A DNA stretch of 12,380 bases, taken from Acidobacteriaceae bacterium. Lineage in GTDB: Bacteria; Acidobacteriota; Terriglobia; Terriglobales; Acidobacteriaceae. Made by a program: the position numbers and the translations under genes. The stretch spans positions 1 to 12,380 of the forward strand of contig PLBX01000533.1 in the NCBI GenBank assembly GCA_003135495.1, given 5' to 3'. Every line of letters starts with the position of its first letter. Position 1 is the stretch's first letter. Below are positions 1-7,504 of this stretch, piece after piece. The notes under the pieces are model-generated. The model saw only the letters and a list, made by a program, of their open reading frames with translations, made no database searches and had not been told where the DNA came from.

Positions 1-423
1 TGAGTTGTCTTTGCTCGTTCCGGTTGGGCCAGTCTGGAGATAGACCCAGGCATGTTGGCCCTTTTTGAGTGTCGCACGAGAGCCGCACTTTATTGTTTCG
101 GTTTTGGTACAGTTCGTTCCAAAATTGGGCATGTGCTTGATATGTCCCTTACAAATGTTTGTTTGGTCAATCTTGCCGCATGGCAGATCACCATTACCCT
201 CTTTGCCGCATTCTTTGTCGAGAATTACGATTGCGTCGTTGTTCCCGGCCGAAAAACCGGCAGCCACTGTGATCGAATGAACCCTACCGCTCTTCAGGGA
301 AACAAATTCGCTTGCCGGACCCTGTTCTTGGGGGCAATACAAATCACATGCGCCGAGGTACATCTCAGCCGGGATCGTGTTGCAAGATGGAATGTGGCGT
401 GGCTGGTTTGGCGAATTTGTCAT
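1..423 (-). CDS. Unidentified reading frame, 3' end beyond the left edge; possible fragment of an exported protein
   Basis: A minus-strand frame is open from the left edge up to a TAA at 511-513. The first ATG is at 423-421, inside the end of the cytochrome gene. The next ATG is at 363-361, one base after the cytochrome TGA at 367-365. Neither has a convincing Shine-Dalgarno. From about position 360 downward the peptide looks real: it is rich in Gly, Asn, Thr and Lys, has several Cys, and includes stretches such as VHSITVAAGFSAGNNDAIVI and HMPNFGTNC followed by LKKGQHAWVYLQTG. This resembles beta-sandwich modules of exported acidobacterial proteins; I recall the pattern but cannot name a family. 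No signal peptide precedes it, so it may be a 5'-truncated remnant or a short coupled gene. Positions 1-360 are about 50% G+C by hand count, visibly lower than the neighbouring genes. Start, end and function are uncertain. Confidence 0.4.
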   Translation of the reverse strand, partial: MTNSPNQPRHIPSCNTIPAEMYLGACDLYCPQEQGPASEFVSLKSGRVHSITVAAGFSAGNNDAIVILDKECGKEGNGDLPCGKIDQTNICKGHIKHMPNFGTNCTKTETIKCGSRATLKKGQHAWVYLQTGPTGTSKDNS

Positions 424-1510
424 CCTCAATCGGAACGTTTTGTTGCATCTGTTCGATCTGAATTGTGAAACGGCCGCTGGGACGGGCAACGGTCCAGCGA
501 AACGGCGTTTTTAGACCGCCGTCCTCGCGATAGTCTTCATAGTCGATTTGTGTGGGATTGCGGCCGAGCGGCGTTTCCACAGAACGCAGCACGCGCACCA
601 GTCGCCCCGACTCCTGGTCAAAATAGAGTTGCGCGGGCGGGCGGGCGTCCCGTATTCCCAAGACAACGTAAGCTTGGTGGCCATTGAGTTGTTCTTTCTG
701 CTGCACACGGAACTCTTTGAAAATCAGCTTTAGTCTGTTAGGAAAAAATAGTTCCGCGTCCGTTCTGGCAGCATCCACTTCTGAGGGACTCATATCGTGA
801 ACCGCGCGGCTGGGCGTGCTCAGCCAGCCTTCATCGCCGTTAACGCCTGTGACGCTGTCACCGCCAGGAAAACGTACCGTGGTCAGTCGCTTAGCCGGGG
901 CTTTGGCCAGGACTTCCACAGGAAAATGTTCGGAGCCGACCGTTAATGTCCCCTTCTGGATGCGAGTTGAAACTCTCTTCGCGGCCTCAGCACCGCCGAC
1001 TGCCTGGAGATAGTCTCCGATAATCTGATCCCCGCTCGGCAGGTCGGCGGTACTCGGCTCTTCGTGGGAGATCTTTTCCTCAGCAACTACCTGGCCCTCT
1101 TCCTGGCTGATGATTGGTGTTATCACCGGTTTGTGCGCACCCCGGTGACACGCGTAGCAGGTCACTTCCTGACGACCATCAAAGTTGTCTTTATTGATAG
1201 CGAACATCATTCGCATCATCTTGCGCGCTGTCTGCTTAGTTTCCTTGTCATCCTTTTCAAATGCATTTTCCAGGTGGCAGAAATCGCATTGCGCTCCCAA
1301 GGAGGCCGTGATGAATTGCATGGCGGGAATGAGTTGGTCGGCTGGGACTCCTTTAAGTACTTGAATGTTCTTGTAAACCTGCTCCGTCGTCTTCGGGGAA
1401 GGAATGGGCGTCAAAGGTTGCGCAGATTGCGCCCCGCAGATTGCACTCAACCCAAGCACGGTCACGGCTACGTAGCTGGTCAGCAACATTCTGTTTGCTC
1501 CCAGTGTCAT
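365..1510 (-). CDS. Exported di-haem cytochrome c of the photosynthetic reaction-centre cytochrome type
   Basis: A 381-residue protein, probably periplasmic. The first 27 or so residues form a signal peptide (hydrophobic VAVTVLGLSAI, then CGAQ). Two haem-c motifs are visible: CDFCH at 75-79 and CYACH at 118-122. Each is preceded by a Met-rich helix (M64 region; MMRMM at 98-102), the arrangement that supplies axial Met ligands in reaction-centre cytochrome c subunits. Classical family members carry four haems; this shorter two-haem version is common in non-photosynthetic acidobacteria. Residues about 155-368 form a separate domain ending in DDKFAKPA, with a fold like LolA or outer-membrane lipoprotein-sorting proteins (inference). 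The likely role is electron transfer; the partner is unknown. The ATG at 1510 is chosen because GGAGG lies 5 bases upstream and the signal peptide follows directly; an open frame up to 1609 would overlap the transporter gene. It lies 22 bp after the transporter stop, so is probably the distal part of the same operon. Confidence 0.85.
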   Translation of the reverse strand: MTLGANRMLLTSYVAVTVLGLSAICGAQSAQPLTPIPSPKTTEQVYKNIQVLKGVPADQLIPAMQFITASLGAQCDFCHLENAFEKDDKETKQTARKMMRMMFAINKDNFDGRQEVTCYACHRGAHKPVITPIISQEEGQVVAEEKISHEEPSTADLPSGDQIIGDYLQAVGGAEAAKRVSTRIQKGTLTVGSEHFPVEVLAKAPAKRLTTVRFPGGDSVTGVNGDEGWLSTPSRAVHDMSPSEVDAARTDAELFFPNRLKLIFKEFRVQQKEQLNGHQAYVVLGIRDARPPAQLYFDQESGRLVRVLRSVETPLGRNPTQIDYEDYREDGGLKTPFRWTVARPSGRFTIQIEQMQQNVPIEDDKFAKPATPHSILQHDPG

Positions 1511-1515
1511 TTTAT

Positions 1516-1520
1516 CCTCC
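1516..1520 (-). promoter_or_regulatory. Ribosome binding site of the cytochrome c gene
   Basis: GGAGG on the minus strand, followed by a 5-base spacer (ATAAA) and the ATG at 1510-1508. It decides the start against an in-frame upstream ATG at 1609, which would put 33 basic, non-hydrophobic residues ahead of the signal peptide and overlap the upstream gene. Confidence 0.85.
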
Positions 1521-1532
1521 GGTAGGGACCAT

Positions 1533-2849
1533 TCAGTTCTGGGTAGGTATGCTCTGCAGTTCCGCTTCTTTCGGCAGATCATGCACCGGGCGGTAGCCGC
1601 GAACTGCAAAGTATAGTACGTAGACGTGGCAGATGAATGGAACCAGAAAGGCGTAACGGATATTACTCATATCCGAAATGTAGCCCATCGTGGCTGGGAA
1701 AATAGCCCCGCCAATAATGGACATCACTAATAAAGAGGAGCCGAGCTTGGTGTGTGGGCCGAGGTGCTTGATACTCAGAGCGAAAATGGTGGGAAACATG
1801 ATCGAATGAAAGAATCCAACCAGAACAATCGCCCAAACCGGAGCCACTCCAGTTCCGATGAGTACGATCGTCAGGCAGGTCAAGGACGCGACTCCGAACA
1901 AGGAGAGCAAGCGAGGCGCCGGGATATGCTTCATCACGGCTGATCCGGCGAACCTGCCGATCATGAATCCCAGCAAATGTAGCTTTAGATAATTTGCGGC
2001 ATGTTTTTCCGGCAGCCCCGGCATATTGAATTGAGCAAAGCGGATCACAAAGCTCGCCACCCCGACTTGCGCACCCACATAAAAGAACTGTGCCAGAACG
2101 CCTTTCAGCAGATGTTTGTACGGCCAGAGTCCGCGCAGACCCGCGGTCGGCACAGAGACCTCTTCGTCTCCGTCTTCTTCCGCGATCTCAGGCAGGTTGG
2201 AAAAGAAGATGAGTACAGCTACGGCAAGAAAGAGGCCCGTGATCACCAGATACGGCACCTTCACCGTGCTGGCCTCTGCGACTTGGTAAGCCTGAAGTTG
2301 AGCAGGACTCATCGCAGACAGCTGCGTGCGAGAGTACTCCACGCCCGACAGGATGAAGGCGGCGCCCATGATCGGGGTTATGACCGCTCCAACCGAGTTG
2401 AATGATTGCGCCAGGTTGAGGCGGCGTTCTGAACTCTCCGGTGGTCCCAAGATCGTCACATAAGGGTTGGCTGCGACCTCCAAGACGCCCTGGCCGCAGG
2501 CCATCACAAACAGGGCGAACAGGAAAAACGCGTAAACCCTCACAGAAGCCGCTGGGATAAACAAGAAAGCGCCCGCAGCACACATCAGCAATCCCACCAG
2601 GATTCCTCGTTTGTACCCGATTTTTTCCATCAGCCAGCCCGCCGGCAAAGCCGCCAGGAAATAACCTCCAAAAAATGCCGTTTGGATCAAGGACGACCGG
2701 AAGTCGGAAAGATGAAACGCCTTCTTCAGGTGAGGAATCAGGATATCGTTCAGATTGACGCCGAATGCCCAGAGAAAAAACAGACTGGTGACTAGGATCA
2801 GTGGCACAGCATAGCGGCGCTCCGTAATGGGCACGGACGGTTTCGTCAT
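1533..2849 (-). CDS. fucP: FucP-type MFS sugar:H+ symporter (probable L-fucose permease)
   Basis: A 438-residue inner-membrane major facilitator protein with about 12 hydrophobic segments. It aligns by eye with E. coli FucP (438 residues): FFLWAFGVNLNDILIPHLKK near 25-43, ANPYVTILGP at 127-136, and LNLAQSFNSVGA around 145-156. The two acidic residues shown to be essential for proton-coupled fucose transport in E. coli FucP (D46, E135) are present as D35 in NLND and E124 in GVLEVAANP, with the same offset of 11. The family imports L-fucose and also galactose- or arabinose-type sugars. The ATG at 2849 is preceded by AGGAG and lies only 10 bp after the SDR1 stop, so the two are probably translationally coupled. 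The SDR1 neighbour, resembling L-fucose dehydrogenase, makes L-fucose the best substrate guess. A related hexose remains possible. Confidence 0.9.
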   Translation of the reverse strand: MTKPSVPITERRYAVPLILVTSLFFLWAFGVNLNDILIPHLKKAFHLSDFRSSLIQTAFFGGYFLAALPAGWLMEKIGYKRGILVGLLMCAAGAFLFIPAASVRVYAFFLFALFVMACGQGVLEVAANPYVTILGPPESSERRLNLAQSFNSVGAVITPIMGAAFILSGVEYSRTQLSAMSPAQLQAYQVAEASTVKVPYLVITGLFLAVAVLIFFSNLPEIAEEDGDEEVSVPTAGLRGLWPYKHLLKGVLAQFFYVGAQVGVASFVIRFAQFNMPGLPEKHAANYLKLHLLGFMIGRFAGSAVMKHIPAPRLLSLFGVASLTCLTIVLIGTGVAPVWAIVLVGFFHSIMFPTIFALSIKHLGPHTKLGSSLLVMSIIGGAIFPATMGYISDMSNIRYAFLVPFICHVYVLYFAVRGYRPVHDLPKEAELQSIPTQN

Positions 2850-2859
2850 GTCTCTCCTG

Positions 2860-3654
<795 letters not shown>

Positions 3655-3698
3655 CTAAGTTCTGCACCCGGTTCTTCTCCTTGCGCGGCGATCGACCC

Positions 3699-4490
3699 CT
3701 ATCCTCGCAGATTCAAGAACCCTCCGTCGATCGGGTAGTTGGTTCCCGTAATAAAGGAAGCCTCTTCCGAGCACAGGAACATGGCTAGGTCCGCTATTTC
3801 CTCGGGCTTGGCCATCCTTCCAATAGGCTGCGACTTCTCCAATTTTTCGAACATTTCCTGCTCCTTACCCGGATAATTACGACGTAGGAAGCCATCTACG
3901 AAGGGCGTGTGGACTCTCGCCGGAGAAATGCAATTGCAACGAATCTTGTGGGCCAGGTAATCCTTTGCCACCGAGTAGGTCATGGCAACCACTGCACCCT
4001 TGCTCATGGAGTAAGCAAACCGATCGGCGAGACCCGAAGTTCCCGCAATGGACGCCATGTTCAAGACGATGCCTCCTCCATTCGCCTTCATGTGGGGAAC
4101 TGCGGCCTGCATGCAGTTGTACATGCCCTTTACGTTTACGCAAAAGACCCTGTCAAAATCTGGCTCGGTAGTTCCTTCCAGGTTGCCGACATGCGAGATT
4201 CCGGCGTTGTTGACCAGAATCTGTACTCGCCCCTCCTGAAGCACTTTGTGGAATGCGACTCTTACGCTCTCTGGTTGGGCAACGTCGCAGCCGTAGGCCT
4301 TCGCGTTACCGCCGGCGGCCACGATCTCGCTTGCCACCGTCGCGGCTGCATTTTCATCGATGTCGAGCACGCAGACGCATGCTCCGCTGCTGGCAAATCT
4401 TTGTGCAACTGCACGTCCGATGCCGCTGGCACCGCCGGTAACCACCGCCAGCTTGCCATCCAGGCGGAAAGAGTTGGAATGACCTGTCAG
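3699..4490 (-). CDS. SDR-family oxidoreductase (SDR2), apparent CTG start; candidate 2-keto-3-deoxy-L-fuconate dehydrogenase
   Basis: A 263-residue NAD(H)-type short-chain dehydrogenase. With the CTG start it shows TGGASGIG at 18-25, D43 or D45 after strand beta-2, NNAG at 94-97, N119, S147 and Y160-x3-K164. The tail has GRMAKPEEIA (224-233) and the IDGG motif typical of the family. The ISPARVHTPF segment replaces the usual PG loop. The overall pattern recalls BDH2-like SDRs, a group that includes 2-keto-3-deoxy-L-fuconate dehydrogenase. That role would fit beside an L-fucose dehydrogenase but is inferred from context. No ATG exists in frame near the 5' end. A GTG at 4445 would delete the first beta strand, whereas CTG at 4490 sits six bases after GAGGGAGG and gives the expected N-terminus ending FRLDGKLAVVTGG. 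The gene follows the TPR gene by 47 bp and precedes SDR1 by 56 bp. Confidence 0.85.
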   Translation of the reverse strand: MTGHSNSFRLDGKLAVVTGGASGIGRAVAQRFASSGACVCVLDIDENAAATVASEIVAAGGNAKAYGCDVAQPESVRVAFHKVLQEGRVQILVNNAGISHVGNLEGTTEPDFDRVFCVNVKGMYNCMQAAVPHMKANGGGIVLNMASIAGTSGLADRFAYSMSKGAVVAMTYSVAKDYLAHKIRCNCISPARVHTPFVDGFLRRNYPGKEQEMFEKLEKSQPIGRMAKPEEIADLAMFLCSEEASFITGTNYPIDGGFLNLRG

Positions 4491-4496
4491 AAGATG

Positions 4497-4504
4497 CCTC
4501 CCTC
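4497..4504 (-). promoter_or_regulatory. Ribosome binding site of SDR2, pointing to a CTG start
   Basis: GAGGGAGG on the minus strand, then six bases (CATCTT), then CTG at 4490-4488 in frame with the SDR Rossmann fold. No ATG, GTG or TTG in that frame lies at usable spacing. This is the strongest Shine-Dalgarno in the gene train after the receptor's. Confidence 0.7.
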
Positions 4505-4537
4505 TTTTTACGTGTGTACCCTTGCGGTCACAGAAAC

Positions 4538-7222
4538 CTATTTGGACTGCTCTTTTCGAATACGTTCGAGCATAGCCAAAGCATTTTGTGCATCGGCATC
4601 GTCCGGTGCCAACGCGAGCGCAGTGTGCAATTCCTTCTCCGCCTCTCCGATGTTGCCCGTTCGCCCGTAAAATAATGCAAGATTCTTGTGCAAATGCTCA
4701 CTCTGCGAGCAAGTCCCGCAGAGTTGGATCGCCTCGTTCATCTGCTCAATTGCCTGCGGCCAATTCTTCGCATTGGCCGCTTCCAGAGCAAAGTTCCCCA
4801 GTTCAGAAACCCGATCAGTGATCCGCTGATTTCGTTGCAGGGCTTCGAAACGGTCTTGATATTGTTTTGCCTCGGGATCGTGCATCTTGGCCAACGATCT
4901 AGCCAGGTTGTAGAGCGCCTGGGAGTGATTCGGATCGCCCTGAACCGCTGCTTTCCAGTGCCCAATGGCGCCCGGAGTGTTGCCCGACCGCTCCAGGTTT
5001 TGACCTAGAAGATATTGCGCGTCTGCATTGCCGGGTTGAAGATCCACCACTTTTTGCAAGAGTTCAGTGGAACGCTCCAGTTCGTTTTCCTGCTTTGCAG
5101 TCAACGCAAGGAAATAGAGCGCGCCCGCCGAATCGGGCTGTAAGCGGATCGCCGTTTCGAGTTCCCGGCCTGCATCCTCATATTTGCCGGTTTCGAAGAA
5201 AAAGCGCCCGAGATTGTAATGGACTGCCGAAAGATTGGGATCGAGGCGCGCCGCTTCGGAAAACTCTTTGAACCCGCCTGGGCGGTCGAATTGATCGACC
5301 AACGCGATACCCAGGTTCAAATGCGCCTCGGCCGAGCCGGGTTCGAGAGCCACTGCCTGCTGGAAGTTCTTCACAGCCTCGGGGCCATGCCCCGTCTTAG
5401 CCTGGAGCATGCCCAACGCCGCGTATGCACCCGCGTAACTAGAATCCACCTGGATTGCAGTCAGGAATTGGCGCTCAGCTTCGGGAGACGCTCCCTGCTG
5501 TGCCATCAGCAAGCCCAGATTGACATAGGCCCTGGCATACTTGGGATCGTTCTGCGTCGCCTGTTGAAACAGCGATGCGGCCTCTGCATGCTTGCCTTGC
5601 TGGCTATAAAGAACGCCGAGGTTGCTTTCTGCTTCGGCGAACTTCGGGTCGATTGCCAATGCCTTCTTGAAGCGTTGCTCAGCCTCCACGTATTGGCCAC
5701 CTTGCAGGGCGAGCAATCCCAGTTGATTGTGGACGACCGCAAGATTGGGGTCTAACTCGACAGCTCTCTCCAGTTCCTTTTGCTCGGACGGGATGTCTCC
5801 CAGCCTGTCCAGCGCCAGCGAGAGGTTGTAATGAAGTTTGCCAACGCTGGGCTTGAGCTGCACAGCCTTTCGATAGTTTTCTGCGGCGGCTTTTGGGTTT
5901 CCCGCTGAGAGGAATCGGTTGCCTTCGGCGTTGAACCTTGCAATGGCGGCTTCTTTATCCCCCTCCGACTTCAGGGCGGTGAATCGGGCTCTTTCGCCGC
6001 GAGCTCGCTCTGTTTCCCCTGCTTTTTCCAGCAGTAACGCAAGCTGATGATGAGTCTCGGCATCAGACGGCCTGATCCGTTCCGCAGCTTGCAACTGCTG
6101 AATCGCTTCGCTTGTTTTTCCCGACCTTGCCAACTGCACGCCGAGTTGGAAGCGGACGTTCGCGTCTTTTGGGGCCAGGCTGGCAGCGCGTTCTAACGCG
6201 TCAATCGCCGCACCGCTCTTTCCAACTCCTTCGTACACCGAGGCCAGGGCATAGAAACCTTGAGCGTCTCTTGGTTTTCGCCGTGTGTACTCCAGGATGA
6301 CAGGAGCCGCCTCGGAATACTTCTGCAGCGAGAGCAATACCTGCCCCAGCGCCAGTCGGCCAATATCCATGCCAGCCTCCAGTCGCAGCGCTTCCTGGAA
6401 CTCCGCGACTGCAGCCTGTTTCTGTTCGGGCCGGTCTTGTTTCGCATACAGCATCCCCAGGTTGAAGTGGGCATCGGCAGAATCAGGTCGAGCCGCGACG
6501 ACGTTCTTCAGCGTCGCCAAAGCTTTCTCCCCCTCCCCACCTTCGGCATAGGCGGCACCCAGCGCGGTCTCGAGCGATGCAGCCTGATCTGCCGCCGGTG
6601 CCTGCTTCGTGGCGTCCTGCAGGACCACTACTGCGGACTGCGGCCTGCCTTCGGCGATCAAGACTTCGCTTAGTTTGAGCGATGCAGGCGCGAATTTCGG
6701 ATCAACCTTGAGCACCGAACGTAATTCATCCTCCGCCTTACTCAGCTTCTTCTCGCTTTCCAATAGAGTTCCCAGGGCGAAATGGGCGCTGACCGAGTCC
6801 GGTTTCTGTTGGATTGCTGTTTGTAGCTCCCTGACAGCCAGGGTTCGATCCCCTTTTCTAAGGAGCGCAAGGGCAAGGTTGTAGTGAACTTCCCAGTTCT
6901 GGTTTTCCAGCTTGAGAGCAGTTTCAAAGGTCGGGATGGCGCACGACACGCGGTCCGCTTGAGCGTAGAGAACGCCCAGCGTGTTGTATGCGCCAGCCGT
7001 CGGGTGGTCGTGAATGCTCTCCAACAGCGCGGCGATCTTCTCGGACGAGCGGCTCTGCAAGCATTGTGTCGGCAGAGATGAAGAACCTACGCCACCGATG
7101 GGCCGGGCCGACGGAGGACCTTGCGCAACGAGAAGTGCTGTACCCGTCAGGGTCACAAAGCTACCCAGCCTCAAAACAAAAGTGGTCCCCCGCCGATTAC
7201 CTATCTTCTCAGCCCCGCACAT
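4538..7222 (-). CDS. Large exported tetratricopeptide-repeat protein
   Basis: An 894-residue protein made almost entirely of TPR units, roughly two dozen 34-residue repeats from about residue 75 to 890, with the usual A-x-x-x-LG-x-x-Y and P-x-x-A pattern (for example FAEAESNLGVLYSQQGKHAEA). The N-terminus has basic residues followed by a hydrophobic segment at about 16-34 (LRLGSFVTLTGTALLVAQG), so it is probably exported or anchored with the repeats in the periplasm. TPR solenoids bind proteins; no catalytic domain is seen and no partner can be named. The ATG at 7222 is preceded by GAGGGGG at 9 bases and opens directly into the signal sequence. A GTG at 7261 is also in frame but lacks a Shine-Dalgarno. 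It is the first gene of the probable operon with SDR2, SDR1, fucP and the cytochrome. A second TPR gene lies at the right edge of the window. Confidence 0.85.
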   Translation of the reverse strand: MCGAEKIGNRRGTTFVLRLGSFVTLTGTALLVAQGPPSARPIGGVGSSSLPTQCLQSRSSEKIAALLESIHDHPTAGAYNTLGVLYAQADRVSCAIPTFETALKLENQNWEVHYNLALALLRKGDRTLAVRELQTAIQQKPDSVSAHFALGTLLESEKKLSKAEDELRSVLKVDPKFAPASLKLSEVLIAEGRPQSAVVVLQDATKQAPAADQAASLETALGAAYAEGGEGEKALATLKNVVAARPDSADAHFNLGMLYAKQDRPEQKQAAVAEFQEALRLEAGMDIGRLALGQVLLSLQKYSEAAPVILEYTRRKPRDAQGFYALASVYEGVGKSGAAIDALERAASLAPKDANVRFQLGVQLARSGKTSEAIQQLQAAERIRPSDAETHHQLALLLEKAGETERARGERARFTALKSEGDKEAAIARFNAEGNRFLSAGNPKAAAENYRKAVQLKPSVGKLHYNLSLALDRLGDIPSEQKELERAVELDPNLAVVHNQLGLLALQGGQYVEAEQRFKKALAIDPKFAEAESNLGVLYSQQGKHAEAASLFQQATQNDPKYARAYVNLGLLMAQQGASPEAERQFLTAIQVDSSYAGAYAALGMLQAKTGHGPEAVKNFQQAVALEPGSAEAHLNLGIALVDQFDRPGGFKEFSEAARLDPNLSAVHYNLGRFFFETGKYEDAGRELETAIRLQPDSAGALYFLALTAKQENELERSTELLQKVVDLQPGNADAQYLLGQNLERSGNTPGAIGHWKAAVQGDPNHSQALYNLARSLAKMHDPEAKQYQDRFEALQRNQRITDRVSELGNFALEAANAKNWPQAIEQMNEAIQLCGTCSQSEHLHKNLALFYGRTGNIGEAEKELHTALALAPDDADAQNALAMLERIRKEQSK

Positions 7223-7504
7223 ACACGACTGCCCCCTCACATTTCGCTTGGGGAGCGGCACATCACGGATTCGATCCGGCTCTCACCGCTACTTACCCGC
7301 GGACATATGGGCAAGCCGATCTCCCGCAAGAGATTAGCACCTGTGGGTGTGTCCCATCCCGGTCAGAGTGAAAGATACCTATATTCAATCGCGTTCAGCA
7401 ACAGAACGTAAGCGGGCGCTGTCTTTCCTGGTGCGTCAGACAGCGTCCGCTTGTTTCCTTCACCCGCAAGCCCGCTCAGCAACGCATTACGGTGCTGCGT
7501 TTGG
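7223..7504 (-). promoter_or_regulatory. Intergenic region upstream of the TPR gene, with a possible weak promoter
   Basis: This 282-bp spacer separates the receptor stop from the TPR start. Besides the hairpin at 7410-7452, it holds a weak sigma70-like promoter on the minus strand: TTGCTG at 7401-7396, an 18-bp spacer, and TATCTT at 7377-7372. That lies just downstream of the hairpin, where a promoter for the next transcription unit would be expected. A small stem (CTTACCC at 7292-7298 with GGGCAAG at 7309-7315) falls in the putative leader. No open reading frame here is convincing. Confidence 0.3.
7410..7452 (-). terminator. Hairpin downstream of the TonB receptor gene, probable terminator
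   Basis: Arms at 7410-7424 and 7438-7452 form a 15-bp stem with one imperfect pair and a 13-base loop, 52 bp past the receptor stop. The sequence after the hairpin in the minus direction is only moderately T-rich (ACGTTCTGTTG). It may therefore be an imperfect intrinsic terminator or an mRNA-end stabilising hairpin. On the plus strand the odd pair is G-T and the trailing bases are TTGTTTCC. Confidence 0.55.

Noticed and set aside
245..265. Small GCCG/CGGC stem with an A/T-rich loop, considered as an operon terminator
   Set aside because: The stem is only 4 bp, with no T-run after it, and it lies within the open minus-strand frame.
52..468. 138-codon plus-strand open frame at the left edge
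   Set aside because: The minus-strand frame over the same bases has a more protein-like composition and pattern; the plus frame also runs into the antisense of the cytochrome gene.
1511..1609. N-terminal extension of the cytochrome to 1609
   Set aside because: It overlaps the end of fucP, buries the signal peptide, and ignores the strong GGAGG before the ATG at 1510.
3909..4670. 253-codon plus-strand open frame opposite SDR2
   Set aside because: It is antisense to a clear SDR coding region, crosses into the TPR gene, has no recognisable domain, and its composition fits the shadow of a GC-rich gene.
4538..7222. Internal repetitiveness of the TPR gene as a DNA repeat array
   Set aside because: The periodicity is at the protein level (34-residue units); the DNA copies are too diverged to be a tandem repeat or CRISPR-like array.
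7223..7261. GTG start at 7261 for the TPR protein
   Set aside because: No Shine-Dalgarno precedes it, while the ATG at 7222 has GAGGGGG at 9 bases and leads straight into the signal sequence. It is not fully excluded.
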